DNA of 64,000 nt from assembly GCA_004193205.1 (NCBI GenBank), contig RZUM01000005.1:124001-188000 (forward strand), in the 5' to 3' direction. Below the pieces are notes generated by a model. That model had not been told where the DNA came from and searched no databases. It saw nothing but the letters and a program-made list of their open reading frames with translations. Below, piece after piece: positions 28,001 to 35,461 of the stretch. How positions within the stretch are numbered: the first letter of the stretch is position 1; every line of letters starts with the position of its first letter. The position numbers and the translations under genes were made by a program. The DNA comes from Gordonia sediminis (GTDB taxonomy: Bacteria > Actinomycetota > Actinomycetes > Mycobacteriales > Mycobacteriaceae).

Positions 28001-28474
28001 GGTGAACAGGATGTTGCCCGGCTTGACGTCGCGGTGCAAGGTCCCGGACCGGTGTGCGGTCTCCAGCGCGCCGGCGATCTTGATGCCCAACGTCAGCACC
28101 TCGCGCCAGTCGAGCGGGCCGGTCTTGCGGATTCGCGCGTCGAGCGAATCGTGCGGGTGATACTGCATCACGATGAACGGGTGTCCGCCCGGCGTACCGC
28201 CCGCCTCGAGGATGTTCACAATGTTCGGGTGCCCGGACAGCCGACCCATCGCGCGTTGTTCCCGGACGAACCGTTCCAGATTGGCCTCGTCGAGGTGATC
28301 GGTGAGCACCTTCACCGCCACCTCGCGGTCGAGCGCAGGTTGGGTACACCGGTACACGACGCCGAACCCGCCGCGACCGATCAGCGCCGGATCGGTGAAA
28401 CCGGCCGCGACGAGTTCGCCGGCGATGTCGGGAACGACATCCCGTTGCGTTGCCTGCGGATCGTAATCGACCAT
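25049..28474 (-). CDS. PknK-like Ser/Thr kinase-STAND ATPase, paralogue 3
   Basis: 1141 residues from the ATG at 28474, which has GAGGT upstream. Same architecture as paralogues 1 and 2 but clearly more diverged, especially in the linker (about 285-315) and the helical arm. Kinase elements GRGGFG, VAVKVL, HRDVKPGN and DFG are intact, with a full activation loop (IAGGFETGSDIV before TGSPAFTAPE). Walker A APAGYGKTT and Walker B VVIDDW are present. It stands alone, divergent from the Old-Yellow-Enzyme gene. The N-terminus MVDYDPQATQRDVVPD matches the other copies and fixes the start. Confidence 0.9.
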   Translation of the reverse strand: MVDYDPQATQRDVVPDIAGELVAAGFTDPALIGRGGFGVVYRCTQPALDREVAVKVLTDHLDEANLERFVREQRAMGRLSGHPNIVNILEAGGTPGGHPFIVMQYHPHDSLDARIRKTGPLDWREVLTLGIKIAGALETAHRSGTLHRDVKPGNILFTEYGEPQLTDFGIARIAGGFETGSDIVTGSPAFTAPELLSGSDPSVASDIYGLGATLFCALTGHAAFERRSGEQVVAHFLRVANEPVPDLREAGIPAPMSQAVEWAMAREPEDRPSSVAEYGQHLREVQQRLGLGVDDMALPIAPTETPVSSGPGRRIRPGFTTAPPTPSTKFRPPLRPRAQVPRARLMEILRSGERRRLILIHAPAGYGKTTVATQWGEELTNNGVLVGWLTVDDDDNDVARFLANLVEAIGRASPVVVDELAEVIEEHGAKAEQYVLTSLINEIHERGQQVAVVIDDWHRVTDAAAIASMGFLLEHGCHHLQVIITSRSRSGLPISRMRVSDELVEIDIAGLCFDAAEARSFLLDIAKLDLRSEDVNDLWNSTDGWVAALQLACLSLRNSDAPAELISHISGRHHAIGDFLAENVLGSLEPDMLHFLLTISVPERICAGLASALSGRPRGQALLEEVESRDLFLRRVDQDGDWFRFHPLFLEFLRRRLERNEPESLPSLHRMASEWYAQHGMLVDAVNHALAAGDAERAVELVEMDGRALIEHSQLAMLLSLVDKLPSGAVVSSPRVQLLVAWTNMLLHRLDATRTALNRAGRALAEMPQSEEVADLRTEAQVVEACRRATADEVEGVDELIAGCLAHADTLPPFVVSAAANVATISATFRSDYSAAHRWQRWAAPYHKQNAGPYAVMYGHALDGLAAVGQLDLDRAEDCFRAALAVSTETGTVHSQHARLACALLAELLYERGHLDEATHLLDESFHLEAEEGVIDMIKARYIVGARLAVLRGNDVAGAQYLDDAADIAERLGSRRLRGFVEIEQVILGLPAHRTVQARVDFTHRSHTTTGIESVVAQLDEEVAIRLLLEDPHDADDIDTACRWAQEWVDGLAGTGRDRAWVRAERLLAICLAVAGRDDEAKHHAQSVLARCAAAGMVRYPLDGGDEFRALTEQIRDDARASGRGEVVPGLSLEFLDKVCE

Positions 28475-28695
28475 ATGGCTACCTCGATCACACCCGATGA
28501 CGTCTCGAGTGCCCGAATTCCAGCCTAACCTCATTCCGTCCCGTCACGTCGGGGATCGAGCGACCGACTTCTGTCGGCTCGCCGCGCGGACAGACACCCG
28601 CCGGTGGAGCGCACAGACCTCGATGACGAGGCCTGCGGGGCTGGTGATAGACACGATGGGAGATCCGTCGCCGAACCCGTGAGGTATAACGACAC

Positions 28696-29772
28696 ATGCC
28701 CGACCTCTCCACACCGCTGCCGTTGACCCACGGACCGCAATGGTCCAACCGTGTCGCGCTGGCCCCGATGACCAACCTGCAGAGCAACGCCGACGGCACG
28801 CTGAACGACGACGAGTACAAGTGGCTGATGCGGCGCGCGGAGGGCGGATTCGGTCTGGTCATGACGTGTGCGGCGCATGTGAGCCGGGCCGGTCAGTCGT
28901 TCCCTGGTCAACTCGGCATCTTCGACGACAAGCACCTCCCGGGTCTCACCCGACTCGCCGCCGGCCTTCGTGCGGCCGGCACCGTGTCGTCGGTCCAGCT
29001 GCAGCACGGTGGCCGACGGGCCGACTCCCGCCTGTCGGACCGCCCGGTGGTCGCGCCGTTCGACGACCCGGCCAAGGGCGCGATGGCCCTGACCACCTCC
29101 GAGGTCGAACAGGTCATCGGAGACTTCGTCGCCGCCGCGGTCCGTGCCGAAAAGGCCGGTTTCGACGGGGTCGAGATCCACGGCGCGCACGGTTACCTGC
29201 TGACCCAATTCCTCGACGCCCGCAACAACCGCCGCACCGACCGGTACGGCGGCTCGCCGGAGAACCGGTTCCGCATCATCCACGAGATCATCGCCGGAAT
29301 CCGTGCCGCCACCGCCGAGAACCTTCAGCTCGGGCTGCGTCTGTCCCCCGAGCGGTACGGGATCGCGCTCGACGAAGCGCGCGCCCTGGCTGGGGAGGTC
29401 CTCGCCGACGGTCAGTTGGACTACCTGGACCTGTCGCTGTGGGATGCCTTCAAGGAGCCCCACGACGAGGATCGTCGCGACCGGCGTCTGATCGACTACT
29501 TCATGGACCTGCCCCGTGGCGGCACCCGCGTCGGTGTCGCGGGCAAGATCCTCGATGCCGCGGGAGCGCGCGAGTGCCTGCAGCGCGGTGCCGATTTCGT
29601 CCTCGTCGGGACCGCCGGCATCCTGCACCACGATTTCGCGCGGCAGGTCATCGCCGATCCGACCTATCGGTCCGTGCCGCATCCGGTGCCCGCCGATCAC
29701 CTCGTCGCCGAATCGGTGGGTCCGCGCTTCCTGGAGTATCTGTCCACGAACTGGGACGACTTCGTCGCCTGA
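28696..29772 (+). CDS. NADH:flavin oxidoreductase (Old Yellow Enzyme family)
   Basis: 358 residues forming an FMN-binding TIM barrel. Landmarks are the N-terminal NRVALAPMTNLQS, VQLQHGGRRAD, the HGAHGYLLTQFLDARNNRRTDRYGG block with the catalytic His region, and the phosphate-binding GKILDA and DFVLVGTA strands. Such enzymes reduce activated C=C bonds of enones, enals or nitro-olefins using NAD(P)H. It converges on the HpnE-like gene with 14 bp between stops. Substrate unknown. Confidence 0.92.
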   Translation: MPDLSTPLPLTHGPQWSNRVALAPMTNLQSNADGTLNDDEYKWLMRRAEGGFGLVMTCAAHVSRAGQSFPGQLGIFDDKHLPGLTRLAAGLRAAGTVSSVQLQHGGRRADSRLSDRPVVAPFDDPAKGAMALTTSEVEQVIGDFVAAAVRAEKAGFDGVEIHGAHGYLLTQFLDARNNRRTDRYGGSPENRFRIIHEIIAGIRAATAENLQLGLRLSPERYGIALDEARALAGEVLADGQLDYLDLSLWDAFKEPHDEDRRDRRLIDYFMDLPRGGTRVGVAGKILDAAGARECLQRGADFVLVGTAGILHHDFARQVIADPTYRSVPHPVPADHLVAESVGPRFLEYLSTNWDDFVA

Positions 29773-29786
29773 GCTCGCGGTCGGGG

Positions 29787-31139
29787 TCAGACAGGCTGCT
29801 TCGCGTGCTCGAGGATCACCTCGACGGCCCGCGCCGCACTCTGACAGGCGCCCTCCATCGTCGTCGTCCACTCGGTGCGGGTCCAGTCGCCCGCCAGCGC
29901 AAGACCACGCACTGCGGTGCGCTGATCGGGGCGGATCCCCGCGGTCCCCGGGCGTTGCGCGAACGTCGACCTCGGCATCCGCACGACGTGGCTGTGGATC
30001 ACTTCGGCGTGCGCGGCCTCCGGGTAGTAGCGGCGCAGCATGTCCATCTGAATGTCGGTGATCTCGGCGTTCGACTTTCCGGTGAGCTCGTAGGCGGCCG
30101 ACACCGTCGTCGAGTAGAAGTGGTTGCGCGATGCGTCGCGGCCGTGCATGCGCTGCCGGTCCCACACCTGTTCCAGCACGCCCTCGCCGCCGTGGAGGAT
30201 CTCGCCCCAGTCGGTCATGCCGATCGAGCGGTCGAGGTACAGGTTCACACTCACGATCGGGACCGGCGTCAACTGCTCGGCCGCGGCGTAGATCTCCTGG
30301 TGGCCGGGAACCTGATCGAGCAGACCTTTCACATTCCAGACCGGGACGGCACAGACCACGGCGTCCGCGGCGATGCGTTCGCCATCGGCGAGGGTGACCC
30401 CGGTGACCGCCTCGTCGGTGACGTCGATCGAGCGCACCACCGCCCGATGGCGTACCTGCACACCCAGATCCGCGAACGCCTTCTGCGCGCCGTCGATGAA
30501 CAACGTGTCGAGATCGACGGTGGGGTACCCGATCGAGATCGGGGTCCGGGTCGCCCGCGCGCGGCGGATGCCGGTCACGAGGAGATCGGCCGGCACCTTC
30601 GCCGACGAGATGTCGGGTTTGTCGCCGGTCAGGCCGATCACGATGCCGTCCCACAGCGCATCACGAGCCGACTGGGGCATGCCGATACGCCGGAACCACT
30701 CGTCGGCGGTGATGTCGTCGAGCCAGGTGGGCTGTCGCAACGACTGTCGGATCAGCGTCGCCTGGGCACGTGCCGTGCGCAGGCGGTCCAGACCGGTCAC
30801 GCCGGGTAGGTCACCAAGTGCGGTGCGCAGGCCGGTGAGGCCGCCGAACGACGATTCCCGGGTCGCACCACCGGGCATCCGCATCGTCATGTGCCCGGGA
30901 AAGGCGACATGCTCGCGGGTTCCGACACTGTCCAGGTACCGCATCAGGTGCTCGTACCCACTCGCGAAGACGTGCTGGCCGTTGTCGGGCACATCGTCGA
31001 CCGCCGCCAGCGGCATCGAGATCGTCCGCCCACCCAGCGAGCCGCGGCGTTCCAGCAACGTCACCTGTTGTCCCGCTTCGGCGAGCCACACCGCCGAAGC
31101 CAGCCCGGCCAGTCCCCCACCCACGACCACACAATGCAT
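29787..31139 (-). CDS. FAD-dependent amine-oxidase-fold protein, HpnE-like
   Basis: 450 residues. N-terminal dinucleotide motif VVVGGGLAGLASAVWLAEAG and ERRGSLGGRT bind FAD; the C-terminal FAD segment GLALAGDWTRTEWTTTMEGACQSA is present. The stretch DNGQHVFASGYEHLMRYLDSVG resembles hydroxysqualene dehydroxylase (HpnE) and phytoene-desaturase relatives. No squalene synthase-like genes flank it, so an isoprenoid substrate is only suggested. The adjacent PHA and Msr genes give no help. Confidence 0.8.
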   Translation of the reverse strand: MHCVVVGGGLAGLASAVWLAEAGQQVTLLERRGSLGGRTISMPLAAVDDVPDNGQHVFASGYEHLMRYLDSVGTREHVAFPGHMTMRMPGGATRESSFGGLTGLRTALGDLPGVTGLDRLRTARAQATLIRQSLRQPTWLDDITADEWFRRIGMPQSARDALWDGIVIGLTGDKPDISSAKVPADLLVTGIRRARATRTPISIGYPTVDLDTLFIDGAQKAFADLGVQVRHRAVVRSIDVTDEAVTGVTLADGERIAADAVVCAVPVWNVKGLLDQVPGHQEIYAAAEQLTPVPIVSVNLYLDRSIGMTDWGEILHGGEGVLEQVWDRQRMHGRDASRNHFYSTTVSAAYELTGKSNAEITDIQMDMLRRYYPEAAHAEVIHSHVVRMPRSTFAQRPGTAGIRPDQRTAVRGLALAGDWTRTEWTTTMEGACQSAARAVEVILEHAKQPV

Positions 31140-31195
31140 GCGACGAGATTACCGGTCAGCGCTGACGGGTGTGCGCCAACACGCGACAGCCGGCG

Positions 31196-31497
31196 ACCGC
31201 CGGTCGAGTAGCCACCGAGCCGCCAGGCGAGTCGCCACCGACCGCTGATTGATCCCTACTGCTGGTCGAGTAGCGTGCGAGCGCAGCGAGCCCGCGTATC
31301 GAGACCACCCGCCCAGACCGCTGGTCGAGTAGCCACCGAGCCGCCAGGCGAGGCGGCGTATCGAGACCACTCGCCCCCACCGCTGGTCGAGTAGCCACCG
31401 AGCCGCCAGGCGAGGCGGCGTATCGAGACCACTCGCCCCCACCGCTGGTCGAGTAGCCACCGAGCCGCCAGGCGAGGCGGCGTATCGAGACCACTGC
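31196..31497. repeat. Extragenic repeat array, 62-bp period
   Basis: Almost the whole gap between the HpnE-like gene and msrA. Three nearly exact direct copies start at 31321, 31383 and 31445 (period 62 bp), each with ctggtcgagtagccaccgag, ccgccaggcgaggcgg and gtatcgagaccac. A diverged copy starts at 31262 and a truncated one at about 31200. Each unit is itself a weak dyad (ggtcgag...tcgagacc). The same vocabulary occurs at 8.6 kb, so this is a dispersed genomic repeat family. It is not CRISPR: the spacer segments are part of the repeat. Confidence 0.85.
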
Positions 31498-31546
31498 CCG
31501 GGAGGTGCCGACGGCATTTTTCGATACCGCCGGCACGCCCGGTCAT

Positions 31547-32095
31547 CTACTTGGTCGCAGCCTCATCGCGCTTCGGCAGCACCCACCCCGCCCGGGGGAA
31601 GTGACAGGTGTAGCCGGTGGGATAGCGCAGCAGGTAGTCCTGATGCTCCGGCTCGGCCTCCCAGAACGGTCCGACGGGCTCGATGGTCGTGACCGCCGTG
31701 CCGGGCCACAGCCCCGACGCGTCGACGTCGGCGATGGCGTCCCGCGCGACCTGCTCCTGCTCCGGAGTCAGTGGGAAGATCGCCGACCGATAGCTCGTCC
31801 CGACGTCGTTCCCCTGCCGGTTGCGGGTGGTCGGATCGTGGATCTGGAAGAAGAAAGCCAGAATGTCGCGGTAGGTCGTCTGCGTCGGGTCGAACACGAT
31901 CTCGACCGCCTCGGCATGACCGGGATGGTTGCGGTAGGTGGCGTGGTCGTTGCTGCCGCCGGTGTATCCCACCCGGGTGTCGAGGACACCCGGCTGACGG
32001 CGGATGAGGTCTTCCACACCCCAGAAGCAGCCGCCGGCGAGGACCGCCGTCTCGGTGCCGGGGCGGAGGGTGATCTGGCCGGTGTCGTTGGTCAT
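31547..32095 (-). CDS. msrA: Peptide methionine sulfoxide reductase A
   Basis: 182 residues. Reduces the S-epimer of methionine sulfoxide in proteins. Catalytic Cys23 lies in the invariant GGCFWGVE motif; [27 protein letters not shown] and FFQIHDPTT are also diagnostic, and a probable resolving Cys is in PTGYTCHF. The ATG overlaps the msrB stop by four bases (32092-32095), so the two are translationally coupled. Cytosolic; no signal peptide. Confidence 0.96.
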   Translation of the reverse strand: MTNDTGQITLRPGTETAVLAGGCFWGVEDLIRRQPGVLDTRVGYTGGSNDHATYRNHPGHAEAVEIVFDPTQTTYRDILAFFFQIHDPTTRNRQGNDVGTSYRSAIFPLTPEQEQVARDAIADVDASGLWPGTAVTTIEPVGPFWEAEPEHQDYLLRYPTGYTCHFPRAGWVLPKRDEAATK

Positions 32096-32601
32096 GATGC
32101 GTCCTTGTCTGTGGTGGTCTGGTCGGCGGTGTCGGCGGATTGCTCGAAGAGCTCGAGATAGTCGCCGTAGCCCTCCTTCTCGAGGTCGGCGACCGGGATG
32201 AACCGCATTGCGGCCGAATTCATGCAGTACCGCTGGCCTCCGGCCGCCCGCGGACCGTCGTCGAAGACGTGACCGAGGTGACTGTCCGCGCCCGACGACC
32301 GCACCTCGGTGCGGCGCATCCACAGGGTGCGATCGGTCTTGGTGGTCACCGCGTCGGTCTCGATCGGCCTGGTGAAACTGGGCCAGCCCGTTCCGCTGTC
32401 GTACTTGTCGTTCGAGGAGAAGAGGGGTTGTCCGGAGACGACATCGACGTAGATGCCGGACTCGTGGTTGTCCCAGTACTCGTTGCGGAAGGCCGGCTCG
32501 GTCCCGTCGCGTTGGGTGACGCGATACTGCGCGTCGGTAAGGCGGTTCAGCGCCTCGGTGGTCTTGTGGTACTCGGGTGTCATGCGATGCTGGTTGCTCA
32601 C
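32092..32601 (-). CDS. msrB: Peptide methionine sulfoxide reductase B
   Basis: 169 residues from a GTG start at 32601 with AAGGAG just upstream. Reduces the R-epimer of methionine sulfoxide. The catalytic Cys is in [11 protein letters not shown], preceded by [22 protein letters not shown] is also diagnostic. The two CxxC zinc pairs of many MsrB proteins are absent (the first site reads GIYVDVVSG), so this is the zinc-free type. First gene of the msrB-msrA pair, a repair system for oxidised proteins. Confidence 0.96.
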   Translation of the reverse strand: MSNQHRMTPEYHKTTEALNRLTDAQYRVTQRDGTEPAFRNEYWDNHESGIYVDVVSGQPLFSSNDKYDSGTGWPSFTRPIETDAVTTKTDRTLWMRRTEVRSSGADSHLGHVFDDGPRAAGGQRYCMNSAAMRFIPVADLEKEGYGDYLELFEQSADTADQTTTDKDAS

Positions 32602-32841
32602 AGTGCTCCTTCTGGCGCCGCTGGCTGCGGCGACACCATGCACAACAACCATCATCCGGAATTTGGTCCCGACCGCCGCGTTCTGATCCCCCGCGTTCGC
32701 ACGCCGCCCGCATTCTCGTGTGATGAATCCGACTTCAGAAAAGCTTGCTGAGCACTAGTCACAAAAACTACTTTCTATAACTAAATACTTCGTGCGGTAC
32801 ACCCCGAGTCGCGCGTCACACCAAGCAAGGAGTCCCCCACG

Positions 32842-33132
32842 ATGTCCCTACCAACACAGGCGTTAGTCCAGCGCATCGAACACCTCGCCACCCCGATCCT
32901 GGAATCGATTGTGGAGAACGAGGGTGTCGAGATCGGTCTCGGCCTCGCGCAGCGGGCCGGTGGCACGTTCAGTCGAACCGTCGAGCGCGGTTCCCGCCGG
33001 ATCATGCACGCTCTCAACTTGCCTGCGGCCAGCGACATCAACCGGATCCTGACGCAGGTCGCCTCCCTGGAACGCACGGTCCGCGCGCTCGACAACCGCG
33101 TCAACGACGTTCTCGCGGAGCAGCAGCGATGA
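32842..33132 (+). CDS. Small partner of the PHA-synthase-like protein (phasin/PhaE-like guess)
   Basis: 96 residues with no signal peptide. An N-terminal amphipathic segment is followed by a heptad-like C-terminus (NRILTQVASLERTVRALDNRVNDVLAEQQ) that should form a coiled coil. It overlaps the start of the PHA-synthase-like gene by four bases, which suggests a subunit or granule-associated partner, comparable to PhaE or phasins. That role is inference from position. AAGGAG precedes the ATG; the AT-rich stretch at 32745-32800 probably holds the promoter. Confidence 0.65.
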   Translation: MSLPTQALVQRIEHLATPILESIVENEGVEIGLGLAQRAGGTFSRTVERGSRRIMHALNLPAASDINRILTQVASLERTVRALDNRVNDVLAEQQR

Positions 33133-34232
33133 AGGTCTCCCTGCCCGTCGTCGGGGACGTCGAGGAGCGGATCCGCGAGATCGGGGCGGGTCTCGACTCG
33201 GCCGGTGGATACGTCCGGAATGCGCTGCTGCACTTCAGTGGCGTCGAGGAGGCGGCTGTGGCCACCACGCCGGCCGAGCTCGTCTGGACTCGCGACAAGG
33301 CGCAGCTGTTCCGGTACGCACCTGACCAGCGTCGCCATGCCACCCCGGTGCTGCTGGTGATGAGCCTGGTCACCCGGCCCACGGTCTTCGACCTGACGCC
33401 GCGCCACAGCCTGGTGCGCGCGCTGGTGGAACAGGGTCACGACGTCTATCTGCTCGACTGGGGCATTCCCGACGCCGTCGAGTCGGCCAACACGCTCGAG
33501 ACCTACAGCGACGAGTACCTCCCGCGTGCGATCGCGCGGTGCCTCGAGGTCTCCGAGAGTTCGGAGGTCGCACTGTTCGGCTACTGTCTCGGAGGCGTCT
33601 TGGCGTTGCTGACCGCCGCGGCCCACCCGGAACTGCCGATCGCGTCGATGCTGCTGCTGGCCACCCCGGTGGATTTCAAGGAGCTGGGACCGGCCGTGCG
33701 TATGCTGGCGAACGGCCGGGTCGACGTCGACGACCTGGTCGACGAAACCGGGAACGTGCCGCCCGACACCCTGCTCGCCGGATTCAAATTGGTCCAGCCC
33801 GCGGGCGACATCGCGACCTACAACTCGCTCTGGCACAGCTTCCGCGACCGGCGCGCGCTGCACGCTCATCAGGCCATCGTGGGCTGGTCCACGGGAAACA
33901 TCCCATTCCCGGGTGCGACGATGCGCCAGATCCAGGAACAGTTCCTTCGAGACGGCGAGCTGGTCAACGGCACAGTCACCTTCGCCGGCCGCACCGTCGA
34001 ACTCGCCTCGTTGACGATGCCGATCCTGATCATGACCGGGGCACGCGACAAGCTCGTTCCGACCGCGGCCAGCGCCGCGTTGCCGGGACTGCTCACCGGG
34101 GCCGAGGTCGAGGCCCTCGAGTTTGACACCGGGCATGTGGGGCTGCTTCACGGCCGCGCGGCAGTCAAGCACGGGGTGCCCAAGATGTGCGCGTGGTTCG
34201 CCGGCGATCGCACGGGTGCGTCAGTCGGGTAG
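33129..34232 (+). CDS. PHA-synthase-like alpha/beta hydrolase (PhaC family)
   Basis: 367 residues, close to class III PhaC length. The lipase-like box reads GYCLGG with Cys153 as nucleophile; the acidic residue is in MTGARDKLVPT and the His in DTGHVGLLHG, the Cys-Asp-His triad of polyhydroxyalkanoate synthases. VYLLDWGIPD is also typical. Expected activity is polymerisation of hydroxyacyl-CoA, with acyl transfer as an alternative. Translationally coupled to the small coiled-coil gene upstream; a hairpin at 34270-34329 follows. Confidence 0.85.
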   Translation: MKVSLPVVGDVEERIREIGAGLDSAGGYVRNALLHFSGVEEAAVATTPAELVWTRDKAQLFRYAPDQRRHATPVLLVMSLVTRPTVFDLTPRHSLVRALVEQGHDVYLLDWGIPDAVESANTLETYSDEYLPRAIARCLEVSESSEVALFGYCLGGVLALLTAAAHPELPIASMLLLATPVDFKELGPAVRMLANGRVDVDDLVDETGNVPPDTLLAGFKLVQPAGDIATYNSLWHSFRDRRALHAHQAIVGWSTGNIPFPGATMRQIQEQFLRDGELVNGTVTFAGRTVELASLTMPILIMTGARDKLVPTAASAALPGLLTGAEVEALEFDTGHVGLLHGRAAVKHGVPKMCAWFAGDRTGASVG

Positions 34233-34269
34233 CTCCGCCAGACGAGCCAAGGCTGGTGGGTACGGCGCT

Positions 34270-34329
34270 GGCTCGGACGCTTACCGACATCATCTGTGTG
34301 ACAATGCATTCCCGGTAAGCGTCCGAGCC
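34270..34329. terminator. Long hairpin between convergent genes
   Basis: Perfect 17-bp inverted repeat (GGCTCGGACGCTTACCG at 34270-34286 and its reverse complement at 34313-34329) with a 26-base loop. It sits between the stops of the PhaC-like and DUF3068 genes and probably ends both transcripts. Confidence 0.7.
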
Positions 34330-34334
34330 GGGGT

Positions 34335-35411
34335 TCAGCTCGCCGTGATGCGGCTCAGACAGAGTTCCTGCTGAATTGGCTTGCGCCATCTGAGGATGGC
34401 CACGGCGATCAGACCGATTCCCAAGATCGCCAGAATAATCGGCATCCACACCCCCAGCACGGCCAAGATCGTGGAGTTCTTGGAGAGGGTGTCCGCGGTG
34501 GAGGCAACATCGGAGTCGGCAGTGTGCATCTTCACGACCGACAACGGCAGGACGGGCAGGCTCTTGCCGTCCGACGACACCGTCACATACATGCCCTGAG
34601 TCTGATCAACCTTGATCGGCGCACCGAACTCCTTGTCGACGGCCGCGGTCACCAGATTGGTGCTCGTGAACGCGACCGGCATGGTGTCCGGCATCACCGG
34701 CAACGCCGCTTGCACGGCGGCACGTGATGCCTCCGGAACGACGTTCGCAGCCAGCAGTGCCTCGATCACCTGCTTGGGCAGCTGCTTGGGAAAGTCCTTG
34801 AACTGGGCCAGAATTGCCGGGCTCTCGATAGGACCGGCCGCATCCACCTTGTACATGTTGACCGCACGTCCCGCCACATCGCCTTCGCCTACGAAAGTGG
34901 CGTCCTGGGCGGTGCGTGTGACCGAGTCATAGAGTGCGGCATCGGACGTCGACGGGTTCATCGGCCAGCTGAAAGCGATGCCCGTGTGCGCCTCGAACGT
35001 CGCCTGTTCCGCCGCCGGGACGACCGTCTTCTGCTCATCGGCAGTGAGCGTCACCGGGGTGTAGTCGACACGGCTCACGGCGTAGGTGTGCACGTCGTTC
35101 TGTTTGGCATTGCCGGGCAGGTTGAGCACGGCCTTGCTGGTGACGATCGCGGTATCCCCGTCGACCGCATCGACCGTCAGCGACCGTTCAGCGGTGATCG
35201 GCATCTCCGGGCTGACCAGATGAGCGAGATCGTTGGATGCGAAGGCCTGCGGATCGAGCGCCTGCATGGTGCCTTCGAACTTCTGCGACTGGTCGAGATC
35301 GCCGGGTAGCTTCGTCATCGACGGCAACAGAACGAATCTGATCATCACCGCGCCGACGACGAACAAGATGCCCAGTGCCAACCACAGCACCGAGGATTTG
35401 CGAACGGACAT
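34335..35411 (-). CDS. DUF3068 membrane-anchored protein
   Basis: 358 residues. One N-terminal membrane segment (SVLWLALGILFVVGAVMIRFVLLP, about 7-30), a large extracytoplasmic domain and a C-terminal membrane segment (MPIILAILGIGLIAVAIL) followed by a short basic tail. This is the layout of the DUF3068 family found in mycolic-acid actinobacteria, whose function is unknown to me. The ATG at 35411 follows AAGGAG. It lies 50 bp downstream of the P450 gene on the same strand. Confidence 0.82.
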   Translation of the reverse strand: MSVRKSSVLWLALGILFVVGAVMIRFVLLPSMTKLPGDLDQSQKFEGTMQALDPQAFASNDLAHLVSPEMPITAERSLTVDAVDGDTAIVTSKAVLNLPGNAKQNDVHTYAVSRVDYTPVTLTADEQKTVVPAAEQATFEAHTGIAFSWPMNPSTSDAALYDSVTRTAQDATFVGEGDVAGRAVNMYKVDAAGPIESPAILAQFKDFPKQLPKQVIEALLAANVVPEASRAAVQAALPVMPDTMPVAFTSTNLVTAAVDKEFGAPIKVDQTQGMYVTVSSDGKSLPVLPLSVVKMHTADSDVASTADTLSKNSTILAVLGVWMPIILAILGIGLIAVAILRWRKPIQQELCLSRITAS

Positions 35412-35461
35412 CAAAGTACTCCTTGAACTTTCGTATTTCCAGGGGCCAGTTTTGCGGCGTA

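Noticed and set aside
13852-28474. LuxR-type HTH at the C-termini of the PknK-like proteins (LAL/MalT regulators)
   Set aside because: The C-terminal 70 residues of all three copies show no LuxR-type recognition pattern; they fit PknK, which lacks it.
28531-30809. Very long open frames opposite and across the OYE and HpnE-like genes
   Set aside because: Arg/Pro/Gly-rich translations without domains; the opposite-strand genes have clear family motifs and third-position GC bias.
31196-31497. Repeat array considered as a CRISPR
   Set aside because: Period is 62 bp with almost the whole unit conserved; there are no unique spacers and no cas genes nearby.
31156-31546. Open frames through the repeat array encoding a repetitive peptide
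   Set aside because: Open only because the repeat is GC-rich; no ribosome site, and the same sequence is open in several frames.
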